The notes under the pieces: model-generated
The model's database searches: none
Told to the model about the DNA's origin: nothing
Seen by the model: the letters and a program-made list of their open reading frames with translations, nothing else
Translations under genes and position numbers: made by a program
Part shown: positions 25,060 to 35,435 of the stretch, piece by piece
Numbering within the stretch: the stretch's first letter is position 1
Layout of the letters: each line of letters opens with the position of its first letter
Assembly (NCBI RefSeq): GCF_019222765.1
Contig: NZ_CP078145.1
Coordinates: 1,240,001-1,304,000 of the forward strand
Source of the DNA: Nocardia iowensis
Lineage (GTDB): Bacteria; Actinomycetota; Actinomycetes; Mycobacteriales; Mycobacteriaceae
Reading direction: 5' to 3'
DNA: 64,000 nt

Positions 25060-25788
25060 ATGCTGGTATTAAGTGTCGACACCGCGACACCCGCCGTGAC
25101 AGCGGGATTGGTGGAAGTGGAGCAGGCCGCGGGCGTGGCCACCGCCGTCGGCGACGGCTTGCCGGTCGCGCGGAACGGCACTGCCACCACGCGCACCGTC
25201 GCCTCGCGAGTGCGGGTCGATCCGCGCGCGCACGCCGAGGTGCTCACCCCGCAGATCCTCGAATGTCTCACCGAGGCAGGCCGTTCCAGGACCGACATCG
25301 CCGCGATCGTGGTCGGCATCGGGCCGGGCCCGTTCACCGGGTTGCGCGTCGGCATGGCAACCGCTGCGGCGTTCGGTGACGCGCTGGGCATTCCGGTGTA
25401 CGGCGTGTGCAGTCTCGACGCGATCGCCGCCGACGCGGTATCCGACCTCACGCCGGGTAGTGAACTGCTCGTGGTCACCGACGCGCGCCGCCGCGAGGTC
25501 TACTGGGCGCGCTACCGCGACGGCGTGCGCATCGCGGGACCGGACGTGGCCAAGCCGAGCGATGTCGATATGGCGCAGGCCACGGTAATCGCCGGATCCG
25601 CCTCGCATGTCGATTTCTTCGACCTGCCCGTGCTGCCGGTGGAAACGCCGTCGCCCGCCGGGCTGGCCCAGGCGGCCGCGGCCGAAGTGCTCGCGCGCAC
25701 GGTGCCGGACGCGCTGGTGCCGCTGTACCTGCGCAGGCCCGATGCCGTCGAAAAGAGCTACCGCGCCCTCGACCGGACGGGAGCGTGA
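25060..25788 (+). CDS. tsaB: tRNA t6A biosynthesis protein TsaB
   Basis: A 242-residue actin-like (ASKHA) scaffold protein: LSVDTATPAVTAGLVE at the start, VVGIGPGPFTGLRVGMATAA as the phosphate-binding region, and PLYLRRPDAVEKSYR near the end. It dimerises with TsaD and lacks the metal-binding histidines of that enzyme, as expected. The hydrophilic insert around GDGLPVARNGTATTR is longer than in E. coli. It starts at ATG 25060 and precedes rimI by 4 bases. Confidence 0.94.
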   Translation: MLVLSVDTATPAVTAGLVEVEQAAGVATAVGDGLPVARNGTATTRTVASRVRVDPRAHAEVLTPQILECLTEAGRSRTDIAAIVVGIGPGPFTGLRVGMATAAAFGDALGIPVYGVCSLDAIAADAVSDLTPGSELLVVTDARRREVYWARYRDGVRIAGPDVAKPSDVDMAQATVIAGSASHVDFFDLPVLPVETPSPAGLAQAAAAEVLARTVPDALVPLYLRRPDAVEKSYRALDRTGA

Positions 25789-25792
25789 GCCG

Positions 25793-26287
25793 GTGAGTAT
25801 CCGAATCGAGCCGATGGTCACGGCCGACATCGAGCGCTGCGTCGAGCTCGAGCAACTGCTGTTTCCCGAGGATGATCCATGGCACGCCGTGGCGTTCCAG
25901 TCGGAGCTCGCCGCGCCGCACAATCGCTACATCACCGCCCGCGCCGACGACGGGCGAATGGTCGGCTACGCCGGTGTCGCGCTGCTGGGTGATGACGAAC
26001 ACCCCGAGGCCGAGGTGCACACCATCGGTGTCGACCCCACCTGCCTGCGCGCGGGCATCGGCACGCTGTTGCTGGAGGCGCTGCTCGACGAGGCGGGCAA
26101 ACGGGGTGGACCGGTGTTTCTCGAGGTGCGCACCGACAACACGCCCGCGATCGCGCTGTACGCCAAGCACGGCTTCCACATCATCGGGTTGCGCAAGAAC
26201 TACTACCATCCCAGCGGCGCGGACGCCTACACCATGCGCAGGCCCGCGCTGAGCGCGCTGCCTCTCCCGGACGAGGTCCTCTCGTGA
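25793..26287 (+). CDS. rimI: ribosomal protein S18 alanine N-acetyltransferase (GNAT)
   Basis: A 164-residue GNAT acetyltransferase. The acetyl-CoA loop is [17 protein letters not shown], followed by [20 protein letters not shown] and the [15 protein letters not shown] end typical of RimI. It probably acetylates N-termini such as that of S18, although mycobacterial RimI has wider targets. The start is GTG 25793. Its TGA overlaps the tsaD GTG start. Genes tsaB-rimI-tsaD in this order are conserved in actinobacteria. Confidence 0.93.
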   Translation: MSIRIEPMVTADIERCVELEQLLFPEDDPWHAVAFQSELAAPHNRYITARADDGRMVGYAGVALLGDDEHPEAEVHTIGVDPTCLRAGIGTLLLEALLDEAGKRGGPVFLEVRTDNTPAIALYAKHGFHIIGLRKNYYHPSGADAYTMRRPALSALPLPDEVLS

Positions 26288-27327
26288 TCATCATGGGCAT
26301 CGAAAGTTCCTGCGACGAAACCGGAGTCGGCATCGTGCGCAGGCACGCCGACGGCAGCTGCGAACTGCTCGCCGACGAGGTTGCCTCCAGCGTCGACCAG
26401 CACGCGCGGTTCGGTGGCGTGGTACCCGAAATCGCGTCGCGCGCGCACCTGGAGGCGATCGTGCCCGCCATGCGCCGCGCGCTCGCGGCGGCGGGCATCG
26501 CCAAGCCGGATGCTCTGTCGGTAACCATCGGCCCCGGTCTGGCCGGTGCGCTGCTGGTCGGTGTCGCGGCCGCGAAAGCCTATGCGGCGGCGTGGGATGT
26601 GCCGTTCTACGCGCTGAATCATCTCGGCGGGCACGTGGCGGTGGACACCCTGGAGCACGGCCCGATGCCGCCGTGCGTCGCGCTGCTCGTTTCCGGTGGG
26701 CACACCCATCTGTTGCACGTCACCGATCTGGCGGAGCCGATCGTCGAGTTGGGCAGCACCGTCGACGATGCGGCGGGCGAGGCTTTCGACAAGGTGGCGC
26801 GGCTGCTCGGGCTCGGGTTTCCCGGCGGCCCCGCGCTGGATGCCGCCGCGGCCAAGGGGGATTCGCGCGCGATCGCGTTCCCGCGCGGCATGACCGGGCC
26901 GCGGGACGCGCGCTACGACTTCTCCTTCTCCGGTCTCAAGACGGCCGTCGCCCGCTATGTCGAGTCCGCGCAGCGCAGCGGCCTGACCGCCGAGGACCTG
27001 CCTATCCCCGACATCGCGGCGTCCTTCCAGGAGGCGGTCGCCGACGTGCTCACCATGAAGGCGGTGCGTGCGGCTCAGGACGTCGGCGTGGACACCCTGG
27101 TGCTCGGCGGCGGTGCCACCGCCAACTCCCGAATCCGATCGATGGCCGAAGAGCGCTGCGCCGCAGCCGGTTTGACCCTCCGGGTACCCAAGCCCCGGCT
27201 GTGCACCGACAACGGCGTAATGATCGCCGCCCTCGGCGCCCACGTCATCGCAGGCGGCGCGAAACCTTCCCCGCTGACGGTCGCCACCGACCCTGGCCTG
27301 CCCGTCTCGATCAGCCGAGTCAGCTGA
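26284..27327 (+). CDS. tsaD: tRNA N6-threonylcarbamoyladenosine transferase TsaD
   Basis: A 347-residue ASKHA-fold enzyme that transfers threonylcarbamoyl to A37. [15 protein letters not shown] opens the fold; metal-binding histidines appear in [38 protein letters not shown] and FSFSGLKTA are family hallmarks; [14 protein letters not shown] and [10 protein letters not shown] close it. The start is GTG 26284, overlapping rimI, or ATG 26293, which gives the usual MGIESS terminus. It is the last gene of the alr-tsaE-tsaB-rimI-tsaD operon. Confidence 0.97.
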   Translation: MIIMGIESSCDETGVGIVRRHADGSCELLADEVASSVDQHARFGGVVPEIASRAHLEAIVPAMRRALAAAGIAKPDALSVTIGPGLAGALLVGVAAAKAYAAAWDVPFYALNHLGGHVAVDTLEHGPMPPCVALLVSGGHTHLLHVTDLAEPIVELGSTVDDAAGEAFDKVARLLGLGFPGGPALDAAAAKGDSRAIAFPRGMTGPRDARYDFSFSGLKTAVARYVESAQRSGLTAEDLPIPDIAASFQEAVADVLTMKAVRAAQDVGVDTLVLGGGATANSRIRSMAEERCAAAGLTLRVPKPRLCTDNGVMIAALGAHVIAGGAKPSPLTVATDPGLPVSISRVS

Positions 27328-27790
27328 ACACCCAGGCACCCGGTCGAGTTCGGACCCGACTCCGGACCGTGCACACCCGCCCCCAACCCTGAGCTAGCTC
27401 GCATCCGCCATCGCCCCATATGCCGTCGGCGTACCCGTTCTCCGGGCTGCACATGCAGTACATCGGGTGCGCAGTCGTCACAGAGGGTGTGCGCTACGTA
27501 TGCCCATGTCAGCTGGCACGGCTGCTACATGGCGCGAGTAGGCGCTCCATCATGTCCGGTTCGGCGTATGCCGTTGGCGGCGAACGGGACTCACAGGATC
27601 TGCGTTCGGCCTCGGCATGAACGGAGTCTGGTCGTGTGCGCCACAGCGCACCTCTTGTACGGCTGCCACAGAGGGTGCGCTCCGCACGGGCGCGGGCTGC
27701 TGCTACGCGTTCGTTGGCGCTGTGCCGCTGCTGAGCGGTCGACGGTGGGACCTCAGCCGAGGTTGGGACGTCAGCAAGTTCGCCGGGCGG
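27328..27790. repeat. 463-bp intergenic stretch with a degenerate palindrome-ended repeat
   Basis: No gene is supported. Read on the minus strand, 27511-27590 matches 54287-54366 at 62 of 80 positions without gaps (my hand alignment), beginning GTCCCGTTCG and including CATACGCCGA. The 11-mer CACAGAGGGTG occurs at 27479-27489 and again at 27666-27676, followed in both by a GTGCGCT-like stretch, pointing to a second, older duplication. The region separates convergent tsaD and the Hsp70-like gene. Confidence 0.6.
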
Positions 27791-29356
27791 TCAGTCGGAT
27801 TCGCCGGTCGGGTCGGAATTTGTTCCACCGGGAAGCAACGCGCCCGAATTGTGGCGGGGTGGGATCGGGAGGTGGGACTGGGCGGGGGCCTGGGTCGGCG
27901 TGGGTTTCTGGCCTGGCTTCGGGGGCTGGGTGCCGGGCTTGTCCTTGTCCTGGCCGGACGAACCTGCTTGCGGGCCGACGGAATTGCCGAACAGCGGGCC
28001 GAGCAGCTCCGGGAACGGGATCACCGGGAGGTTCGGGTCCGGGCGCAGGGTGGGCTGGGTCGGCGGGGTGGCCGGTGTCGGTGCGGGGGTGGTCGACGGT
28101 TGACCGCGGTCCTGGGTGATCGACGGGAGACTGCCGCCGGGCGGGCGATTGGTGCTCTCCTGGTTCCGTCCGCTGGTCGAGGTGCCCGCTCCGGTCGGCG
28201 GCACGGGGTTCGTCGGCGGCGGCGGCATTTGCGACGCACTGCTCGTGGTGCCCGCGGGGGAGACCTCGTCGTCCGAGGTGGGCGCGAATGTCTTTACGCC
28301 GTAGCCGATGATCAGCCCGACCACCACGATCGCCCCGGCCAGCGTGCCGACCACCTTGGTGAACGTGCCGACCGGCGCGTCGGTGCCGAGCGCGGCCACC
28401 GGGAACACCGACGGCTGCACCGAATCGGCAACCAGCGCGGCGCCTTTCGCGATCACAGCGTCCGGGTCTTCCACGGTGAACACCGGAATATCCAGCTGGG
28501 CACCGAGGGTGTCGACGACGGCGGGAATGTTGGCGCCGCCGCCGATCACCGTCACCGCTTCCGGGAATTTCGGCGCCCTGGCGAATACCGCCGCGGCGAA
28601 CACGGCTGTCTCGCGCAGCAGATCGGCGATCAGCTCCTCGAAATCGGCCCTGGTCAGTTTGAGCGGTTGGCCCGCGACGTGGTCGATGGTGACGGCGGGC
28701 GCGATGGACAGGTGTTCCTTGGCCGCGCGGCCGCGGTTGGTCAGCATGCCGCGGTTGGGGCGGGTGCCGCGCCGGGCGTAGTGCAGGTCGACCAGGTGGT
28801 GATAGATGAGGTCGTCGATGGCGTTGCCGCTGATCGCGATGGTGCGCTCGGACCGGAGCACGGTGCCGTCGGCCTGGTCGGCGACGGTGACGCTGAGTCC
28901 GGTCGCGCCGAGGTCGACGATGGCGACGGTGTCGTAGCGGTCGAGCAGGCCGGTGTGCCGCAGGTAGGTGAGCGCCGCGGTGCCTTCCGGGACCAGTCGC
29001 AGTTCCCGCTGTTTGCCGGTGGCCGCGCGGATCGCCTGCGCCTGTTCCTTGCTGCGGTAGGCGACGGCGACGCTGGTGGGCGGGCGACTCGTGGGCGATT
29101 CGAGGTTGCGCGGCTGCGCGCCGGCGAAGCGGGCGCCGACGGGGTAGCTCACGTCGTGCGTCAGCTGCGTGGTCGGTAGCTGGTTGGTCATCAGCTCGAT
29201 CGAGGACGCGACGAGGTCGCCGAGGTCGGAGTGGGCCGCGTCGGCGGATACGACGCGGTAGTCGAAGCTCTGCGCGCCGTTCGACGCGGTGGCGACAAGC
29301 GCCGAGCACACGACCTCGGACCCGGCCGAGATGCCGAGGGATGTTCGCATGTTCAT
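27791..29356 (-). CDS. membrane-anchored Hsp70/actin-fold protein with Pro-rich C-terminus
   Basis: A 521-residue protein. Residues 1-330 form a recognisable Hsp70-like ATPase fold: SLGISAGSEVVCSAL (phosphate 1), AIVDLGATGLSVTV (phosphate 2), VIGGGANIPAVVDTL (adenosine motif) and DAVIAKGAALVA. There is no Hsp70 substrate-binding domain. Instead one hydrophobic helix (GTLAGAIVVVGLIIGYGV, about 345-363) is followed by 155 residues rich in Pro, Thr and Ser, probably outside. It diverges from the CIRCE-controlled groES with a 749-base gap. Function unknown; the fold suggests an ATP-dependent membrane scaffold. The architecture repeats that of the gene at 5244-7052. Confidence 0.65.
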   Translation of the reverse strand: MNMRTSLGISAGSEVVCSALVATASNGAQSFDYRVVSADAAHSDLGDLVASSIELMTNQLPTTQLTHDVSYPVGARFAGAQPRNLESPTSRPPTSVAVAYRSKEQAQAIRAATGKQRELRLVPEGTAALTYLRHTGLLDRYDTVAIVDLGATGLSVTVADQADGTVLRSERTIAISGNAIDDLIYHHLVDLHYARRGTRPNRGMLTNRGRAAKEHLSIAPAVTIDHVAGQPLKLTRADFEELIADLLRETAVFAAAVFARAPKFPEAVTVIGGGANIPAVVDTLGAQLDIPVFTVEDPDAVIAKGAALVADSVQPSVFPVAALGTDAPVGTFTKVVGTLAGAIVVVGLIIGYGVKTFAPTSDDEVSPAGTTSSASQMPPPPTNPVPPTGAGTSTSGRNQESTNRPPGGSLPSITQDRGQPSTTPAPTPATPPTQPTLRPDPNLPVIPFPELLGPLFGNSVGPQAGSSGQDKDKPGTQPPKPGQKPTPTQAPAQSHLPIPPRHNSGALLPGGTNSDPTGESD

Positions 29357-29581
29357 TCACCTCCCTTCGAGCGGATGGTCATGTGCGGCCTCGAGCCTTC
29401 GCTCTCGCAAAGCGCTCTGTGTCGCCGACCATCTCGAATGGACTGCCGAATCGCCTTGGGTCGACGCACGATCCGGCCTCGAAACCCGGTCGGGCCCGTT
29501 GTCCGGATGGTCGCGGGGACCCGGCGATGGATCACGTGTGGCTAGCTCTCTGGTGCAGCTTCTCGATGAGACGTTGTTCTG

Positions 29582-29691
29582 TGACGCTGGTGTGTGCTCT
29601 GACGCTGGGTGTTCGATGACGCCGGGTGTTCGGATCACGCTGAGTTCTTCGGTGATGCCGAGCGTTGTGACGACGTACGTTCTGTGACAAC
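29582..29691 (+). repeat. tandem array of six imperfect 15-18 bp units
   Basis: Units start at TGACGCTGGTGTGTGCTC (29582), TGACGCTGGGTGTTCGA, TGACGCCGGGTGTTCGGA, TCACGCTGAGTTCTTCGG, TGATGCCGAGCGTTG and TGACGACGTACGTTCTG, giving a consensus near TGACGCYGRGTGTTCGG. The array lies in the long leader between the Hsp70-like gene and groES, about 190 bases before the CIRCE element. It contains no open reading frame worth calling. Confidence 0.6.
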
Positions 29692-29886
29692 CCCTGGTCT
29701 CCGACTGCACTGGTTCGTGACGAACACAGCGGTCGGACAGCGACCGTCGTCAATAGTGTCACAATCCGTTATCCGAACGTTACAGTTTTCCCGATCTCTT
29801 GAAAACCCCTCCGGGCGTGCGTTGGGCGTGTCGGGCACCACTGGCGTTCGTGGCGATCTGAAATTGGCACATCCCGGCCTTGAGCG

Positions 29887-29913
29887 CTGGCACTCTCATG
29901 TATAGAGTGCTAG
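29887..29913 (+). promoter_or_regulatory. CIRCE element (HrcA operator) of groES-groEL1
   Basis: CTGGCACTC (29887-29895) and GAGTGCTAG (29905-29913) form a perfect inverted repeat with the canonical 9-base spacer, matching the CIRCE consensus TTAGCACTC-N9-GAGTGCTAA except at the ends. A TATAGA (29901-29906) inside it and TTGAGC (29880-29885) just upstream could be the promoter hexamers, so HrcA binding would block transcription. It lies 193 bases before the groES start. Confidence 0.92.
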
Positions 29914-30105
29914 TCGGCACTGGTGATGTGCGCGGGCCGGGCTTTCGTCCGGCCGAGCGGCTGTCTTGTGCCAGGCAGTTCGACTACTGGGCAGGGGTCC
30001 CGGCACCCGCGACGACGGGGCTATGCGCAGGGTCACATCGCGACCAATACCGATGGTCCGGAACAACAGTTCCGGACGACATCCCCTGAAAGTGGAGGGC
30101 TCAAC

Positions 30106-30405
30106 GTGGCGAGCGTGAACATCAAGCCGCTCGAGGACAAGATCCTCGTCCAGGCCAACGAGGCCGAGACGACGACGGCCTCCGGCCTGGTCATCCCCGA
30201 CACGGCGAAGGAAAAGCCGCAGGAGGGCACCGTCATCGCCGTCGGCGAAGGACGCGTCACCGACAAGGGTGACCGCATCCCGGTCGACGTCAAGGAGGGT
30301 GACACCGTCATCTACAGCAAGTACGGCGGCACCGAGATCAAGTACCAGGGCGAGGAATACCTCATCCTGTCGGCGCGCGACGTGCTGGCCGTCGTCACCA
30401 AGTGA
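30106..30405 (+). CDS. groES: co-chaperonin GroES (Hsp10)
   Basis: A 99-residue lid of the GroEL chamber. It shows [20 protein letters not shown] leading to the mobile loop [29 protein letters not shown], and the roof/base end [13 protein letters not shown]. The start GTG 30106 follows GGAGGG and matches the usual length. Expression should be under HrcA via the CIRCE element at 29887-29913. groEL1 follows after 175 bases that contain several hairpins. Confidence 0.97.
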   Translation: MASVNIKPLEDKILVQANEAETTTASGLVIPDTAKEKPQEGTVIAVGEGRVTDKGDRIPVDVKEGDTVIYSKYGGTEIKYQGEEYLILSARDVLAVVTK

Positions 30406-30424
30406 CCGCGCTCCGCGCGGTCGT

Positions 30425-32191
<1,767 letters not shown>

Positions 32192-32211
32192 GCTGGGCTC
32201 GGAAACCAGAG

Positions 32212-32249
32212 AAGGCCCTCGGACGTCGAGTCCGGGGGCCTTCGTTTTT
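32212..32249 (+). terminator. intrinsic terminator after groEL1
   Basis: An inverted repeat AAGGCCC.CGGAC / GTCCGGGGGCCTT with a short loop is followed by CGTTTTTC. It starts 21 bases after the groEL1 stop and ends just before the stop of the convergent anti-sigma gene. Confidence 0.9.
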
Positions 32250-32255
32250 CCTAGC

Positions 32256-32507
32256 TCAGGAAGCTACGGGGGGTTGCTCAGCGGCGATGGCGGCGAGCAG
32301 TTGGGTGCGCAGGCTCGCGGGCGGCTCGGTCGCCGTCACGGTGGCGAGCGCGGCGAGCGCCTCCCTCGTCTGCCTTATCTCCCTCATGAACTCCGCACGT
32401 AGCGCGGGGTCTTCGGTGTCGAGCAGTTCCTGCACCTCATGGTGGTCTACGTCGTCGATCGATCCGAGCGCGACGGTGTGCGCGAGATCGACCTGGCGTT
32501 CGTTCAT
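32256..32507 (-). CDS. rskA: short RskA-type anti-sigma factor without membrane segment
   Basis: An 83-residue protein matching only the cytoplasmic N-terminal domain of RskA: LAHTVALGSIDDVDHHEVQE, LRAEFMREIRQTREALAALA and ATEPPASLRTQLLAAIAAE. Full-length mycobacterial RskA has about 230 residues with one membrane helix and an extracellular sensor domain; here the frame stops right after the linker, and the groEL1 terminator begins 7 bases beyond, so no further domain can be encoded. It should still bind the sigma factor encoded one base upstream, but cannot be released by the usual membrane proteolysis. Confidence 0.75.
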   Translation of the reverse strand: MNERQVDLAHTVALGSIDDVDHHEVQELLDTEDPALRAEFMREIRQTREALAALATVTATEPPASLRTQLLAAIAAEQPPVAS

Positions 32508-32508
32508 C

Positions 32509-33174
32509 TCACGTCACCCCCAAACTTCTTTTGAGTCGTGTCAATCCGTCCCGAATTCGGGACTTAACGGTCGGTAACCCTACGCCGAGGTAGTGCGCGA
32601 CCTCCGCGTAGGTTCGCCCGCCGTAGTAGGCGAGCGAGATGGCCTCTCGCTGGGTATCGGTCAAGGTCGCGAGCCCTTCGAGGACGGCCTGTTGTTCGAG
32701 CCTTCGCTCTACCTCTTCGGTTACTTCATCGAATTCGTTACCGAGAACCCTTATTCCGTAGGCGACTTCGCGTTGGGTGTGTGCCTGCTCGGCGCGAACC
32801 CGATCGACGGCCCGGCGGTGGGCGAGCGTCATCAGCCACGTCACGGCCGACCCCTTGTCGGCGTCGAAAGTGGCTGCGGTGCGCCAGATCTGCAGGTAGA
32901 CCTCCTGCGTCGTCTCCTCCGCGTATCCGGGGTCGTGTAGGACGCGCAGCACCAGACCGAAGACGCGCGCGGACGTCCGGTCGTATAGCTCGGCAAAGGC
33001 TTCCTGGTCGGCCTCGCCGCACCGATGTAGCAGGGCGGCGAGTTCGATGCTTTCGGCGGCGCGGGCCGTAACCGCAGAATCCACACCGGGTGGGAAGGCT
33101 TCTCTTCGGAACGAGTCGCCCTCTGCGGCCGGCTGCCGCGTTGTCACAACGCTCCATTCTGTGTCATCGGTCAC
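32509..33174 (-). CDS. sigK: ECF RNA polymerase sigma factor, SigK type
   Basis: A 221-residue ECF sigma factor. Region 2 reads AFAELYDRTSARVFGLVLRV then PGYAEETTQEVYLQIWRTAA and TWLMTLAHRRAVDRVRAEQA. Region 4 reads LATLTDTQREAISLAYYGG, TYAEVAHYLGVGLPTVKSRI and RDGLTRLKRSL. These match SigK closely. A roughly 35-residue N-terminal extension (MTDDTEWSVVTTRQPAAEGD) is unusual; an internal start may be used instead. The partner anti-sigma starts one base after the stop. The locus next to groEL1 differs from M. tuberculosis, where sigK sits elsewhere (Rv0445c). Confidence 0.88.
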   Translation of the reverse strand: MTDDTEWSVVTTRQPAAEGDSFRREAFPPGVDSAVTARAAESIELAALLHRCGEADQEAFAELYDRTSARVFGLVLRVLHDPGYAEETTQEVYLQIWRTAATFDADKGSAVTWLMTLAHRRAVDRVRAEQAHTQREVAYGIRVLGNEFDEVTEEVERRLEQQAVLEGLATLTDTQREAISLAYYGGRTYAEVAHYLGVGLPTVKSRIRDGLTRLKRSLGVT

Positions 33175-33446
33175 TACCGTAGCGTGCCGCTATGACCTCC
33201 CTTCGGCTGGGGTGTCGGCAAAGCGCCTGTGGCCCAGCGACTTTGCGGAAAACTTTCGACACGCCGGGTGTCTCTACCAAAGACACGCCGTGACACGCCG
33301 ATAGTCAACGCAATACGCAGGGCTCCACAGGATGTGCGGCGACGGGTGGTCACCGCCGCAGACGGGGCGGTGGTGACCGCGTATCGCCTGCCGGTTGTTT
33401 GCTAGGGATTCGGCGCGCCGGGCCCCATGGATGGGAAGAATTTCAA

Positions 33447-33740
33447 TTAAACGGCCATTCGGCGCCTATTGCGGCGGGCGTGCATCTCGCGTTCGGTCTC
33501 GGACATGCCGCCCCAGATGCCGTAAGGCTCGCTGACTTTGAGGGCGTGGCTGCGGCACTGCATCAGTACCGGGCAGGCCCGGCAGATCTCTTTGGCGCGC
33601 ATCTCTCGCGCGGTACGGGCTCGGCCACGTTCGCCGTCGGGATGGAAGAACACGGCGGAGTCCTGCCCGCGGCAGGACCCTCGCATCTGCCAATCCCAGA
33701 CGTCGGCGTTCGGTCCGGGGAGGTGGGTCGGCATGGGCAT
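33447..33740 (-). CDS. whiB3: WhiB-family iron-sulfur regulator, WhiB3-like
   Basis: A 97-residue [4Fe-4S] protein. The four cluster cysteines are in GSCRGQD, and CRACPVLMQC (CxxCxxxxxC), followed by the beta-turn motif GIWGGMS and a basic tail RRNRRRMAV that contacts DNA. The N-terminus LPGPNADVWDWQ and FFHPDGERGRARTAREMRAK are those of WhiB3, the redox- and acid-responsive partner of SigA. The start ATG 33740 has GAGGAG 6 bases upstream; longer versions start within the leader. In M. tuberculosis whiB3 also lies between groEL1 and sigD. Confidence 0.92.
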   Translation of the reverse strand: MPMPTHLPGPNADVWDWQMRGSCRGQDSAVFFHPDGERGRARTAREMRAKEICRACPVLMQCRSHALKVSEPYGIWGGMSETEREMHARRNRRRMAV

Positions 33741-34368
33741 GGTGAACTCCTCGTGGTGCGAGCTCGTCAGCGTTGTCGAGCAGTTGTTCTGCGAAGTGTG
33801 GTAGGCCACGGCGCTGTGTCGGCGGGTGCCCCTGTGCTCGCCCGTTGCGGTCGCTGCAATTTCGCGCGGCGCCGACCGTGGCGATGAGCTACGTTAGGTC
33901 CAGCCGCGAAATTCCGTCAATAGTTCGGCGCAGCAGTTTCCCAAATCTTAGGCTGCGAAATTTAACCTCTGAGCTGTTTACTTTTCGCATTGGTTCCGGC
34001 GATACTGATCGGTTGACCAGAGGCCGATGGCTCGCCCCTGCGCCGGATCGGGACGTATTTCCGCTGGTAGCAGGCCATTTTGGGGCGAAGGTTCCGATCA
34101 GAGCCTGCCGGGCTACCGGTGTGGGTGGTCACAGCGACGCACAGTGGCATGTGGGGCGAGCAGATCACAGATGGCGCAAACAGGGCGCTGAGGTAAATTG
34201 CGCGAAACGCGTGTGAATTCCGATCGCGAGCGCTCGGGGATTGCCGGGACGAGATTTACCTGATGGAAACATCGCATAGTCAGCAGAAATGCTGTGCGGT
34301 TGCCAGTTGGTCGGGTCTGGTCTTTCTCCCGGCCATCTCCTCGCTGGGGTCCGAGATAGAGTTCGGCC
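33741..34368. other. long AT-richer intergenic region between whiB3 and the Rv3415c-like gene
   Basis: No gene is supported in these 628 bases. It is clearly less GC-rich than the surroundings between about 33890 and 34020 (for example CGAAATTTAACC) and carries two related stretches, CAGCCGCGAAATTCC (33901) and GGCTGCGAAATTTAAC (33952). It should contain the divergent promoters of whiB3 and the 34369 gene, with a long untranslated leader for whiB3 as in mycobacteria. Confidence 0.4.
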
Positions 34369-35244
34369 GTGTTCGCGCCTGCTCCGACCGAAGATCCCCG
34401 ACTCGAGATACTCGCCGAGAGCGCGTTCGGCGCGCGCCCGGGTTACGCCGCTGCCCAGTTGCCGACCGCCCCCGATGCGCTGGGTTCCTGGTATCGGGCG
34501 GTGATTCTCGGCGGCCAGGGTCGTTTTGCTGCGGCCCGCGCCGAATTGCGCATTGTCCGCGTCCGCAGCACCGATCCGGTGCTGCTCGCACTGGCCGCCA
34601 GCACCGAAGGTTCACTGCTACGCCAACTCGGCTGGCACGCCCGCGCGTCGGCCTTGGATGGGCGTGCCGCCGCCCTCATCACGACGAGGTCGATGGGAGA
34701 CGGTGCGGTCGGCCCCGCTTCCGGGCACCCCGGCTACCCCTTCGCGCGCAGCGACGCCATCTGTGACGCACTGACCGGCCTGGCCGCCGACGCGCTCGGC
34801 GTCGGACAGCCCGCGCTGGCCCGGCGGCTGCTGCGCCGTTGCGAGGCCGTGGTGCCGGACGCCGAGATCGGCTGGCGGCCTGCCATCCGCAGGCAGTGGG
34901 TCTGCGCCGAAACCGCCCTCGCCGCAGGCGTACTCGGGCCCGCCGAGACCTACGCGGCGGCGGCGCTCGAGCTTGCCGAGCGCGGCCCTTCGGTGCGGCA
35001 TCTGGTCAAGTCCCGACTGTTGGTCGCCGCGGCGGCCGCGGCGGCGGGCGAGCACGACCGGTCCCGCGCAATGGCCGAGCAGGTCGCCGAACAGTGCCGC
35101 GAACACGGCCTGCTGCCGTTGCGGTGGGCGACCGCGATGCTGCGCGCGGGCCTGGCCGTCGAGGGTGCGGCGGCGGAGGCGGACGCCTGCGCCGCGGCTA
35201 TCGTCCGACGTGGCGGGCGGTTCCGGCCGATGACGGCGGTCTGA
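34369..35244 (+). CDS. TPR-like helical protein (Rv3415c counterpart)
   Basis: A 291-residue, alanine-rich, all-helical protein with repeated helix pairs such as GRFAAARAELRIVRV, VGQPALARRLLRRCEAVV and LAAGVLGPAETYAAAALELA, consistent with degenerate tetratricopeptide repeats. No signal peptide or membrane segment is seen. It occupies the place of M. tuberculosis Rv3415c between whiB3 and sigD, and its size is similar. Its role is unknown; a link to sigD or cell-wall control is only suggested by position. The start is GTG 34369, with a weak ribosome site. Confidence 0.7.
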   Translation: MFAPAPTEDPRLEILAESAFGARPGYAAAQLPTAPDALGSWYRAVILGGQGRFAAARAELRIVRVRSTDPVLLALAASTEGSLLRQLGWHARASALDGRAAALITTRSMGDGAVGPASGHPGYPFARSDAICDALTGLAADALGVGQPALARRLLRRCEAVVPDAEIGWRPAIRRQWVCAETALAAGVLGPAETYAAAALELAERGPSVRHLVKSRLLVAAAAAAAGEHDRSRAMAEQVAEQCREHGLLPLRWATAMLRAGLAVEGAAAEADACAAAIVRRGGRFRPMTAV

Positions 35245-35435
35245 GTGGACTGCCTCGCCGCCGCTCGGCGTTAAGTCGGGCTACATCAGGTTGGACGGGG
35301 CCTGTCGTTCCCAGGACGACCGTGTTGGCTTGTTCCGCTCGCTGTATCGCTATTGTTAGATCCGTTCCGCCACTTCGGCGGAAGCACTGGTCATCACCGA
35401 CCGTGCCACTTGTAACGCCAGGAATCTCTCTGACG

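Noticed and set aside
27617..29179. Plus-strand frame of 520 codons
   Set aside because: It is opposite the Hsp70-like gene and has Arg/Gly-rich shadow composition without motifs.
33773..34216. Plus-strand frame of 147 codons in the whiB3 leader
   Set aside because: Cysteine- and arginine-rich with no ribosome site, and partly antisense to the whiB3 leader; more likely noncoding.
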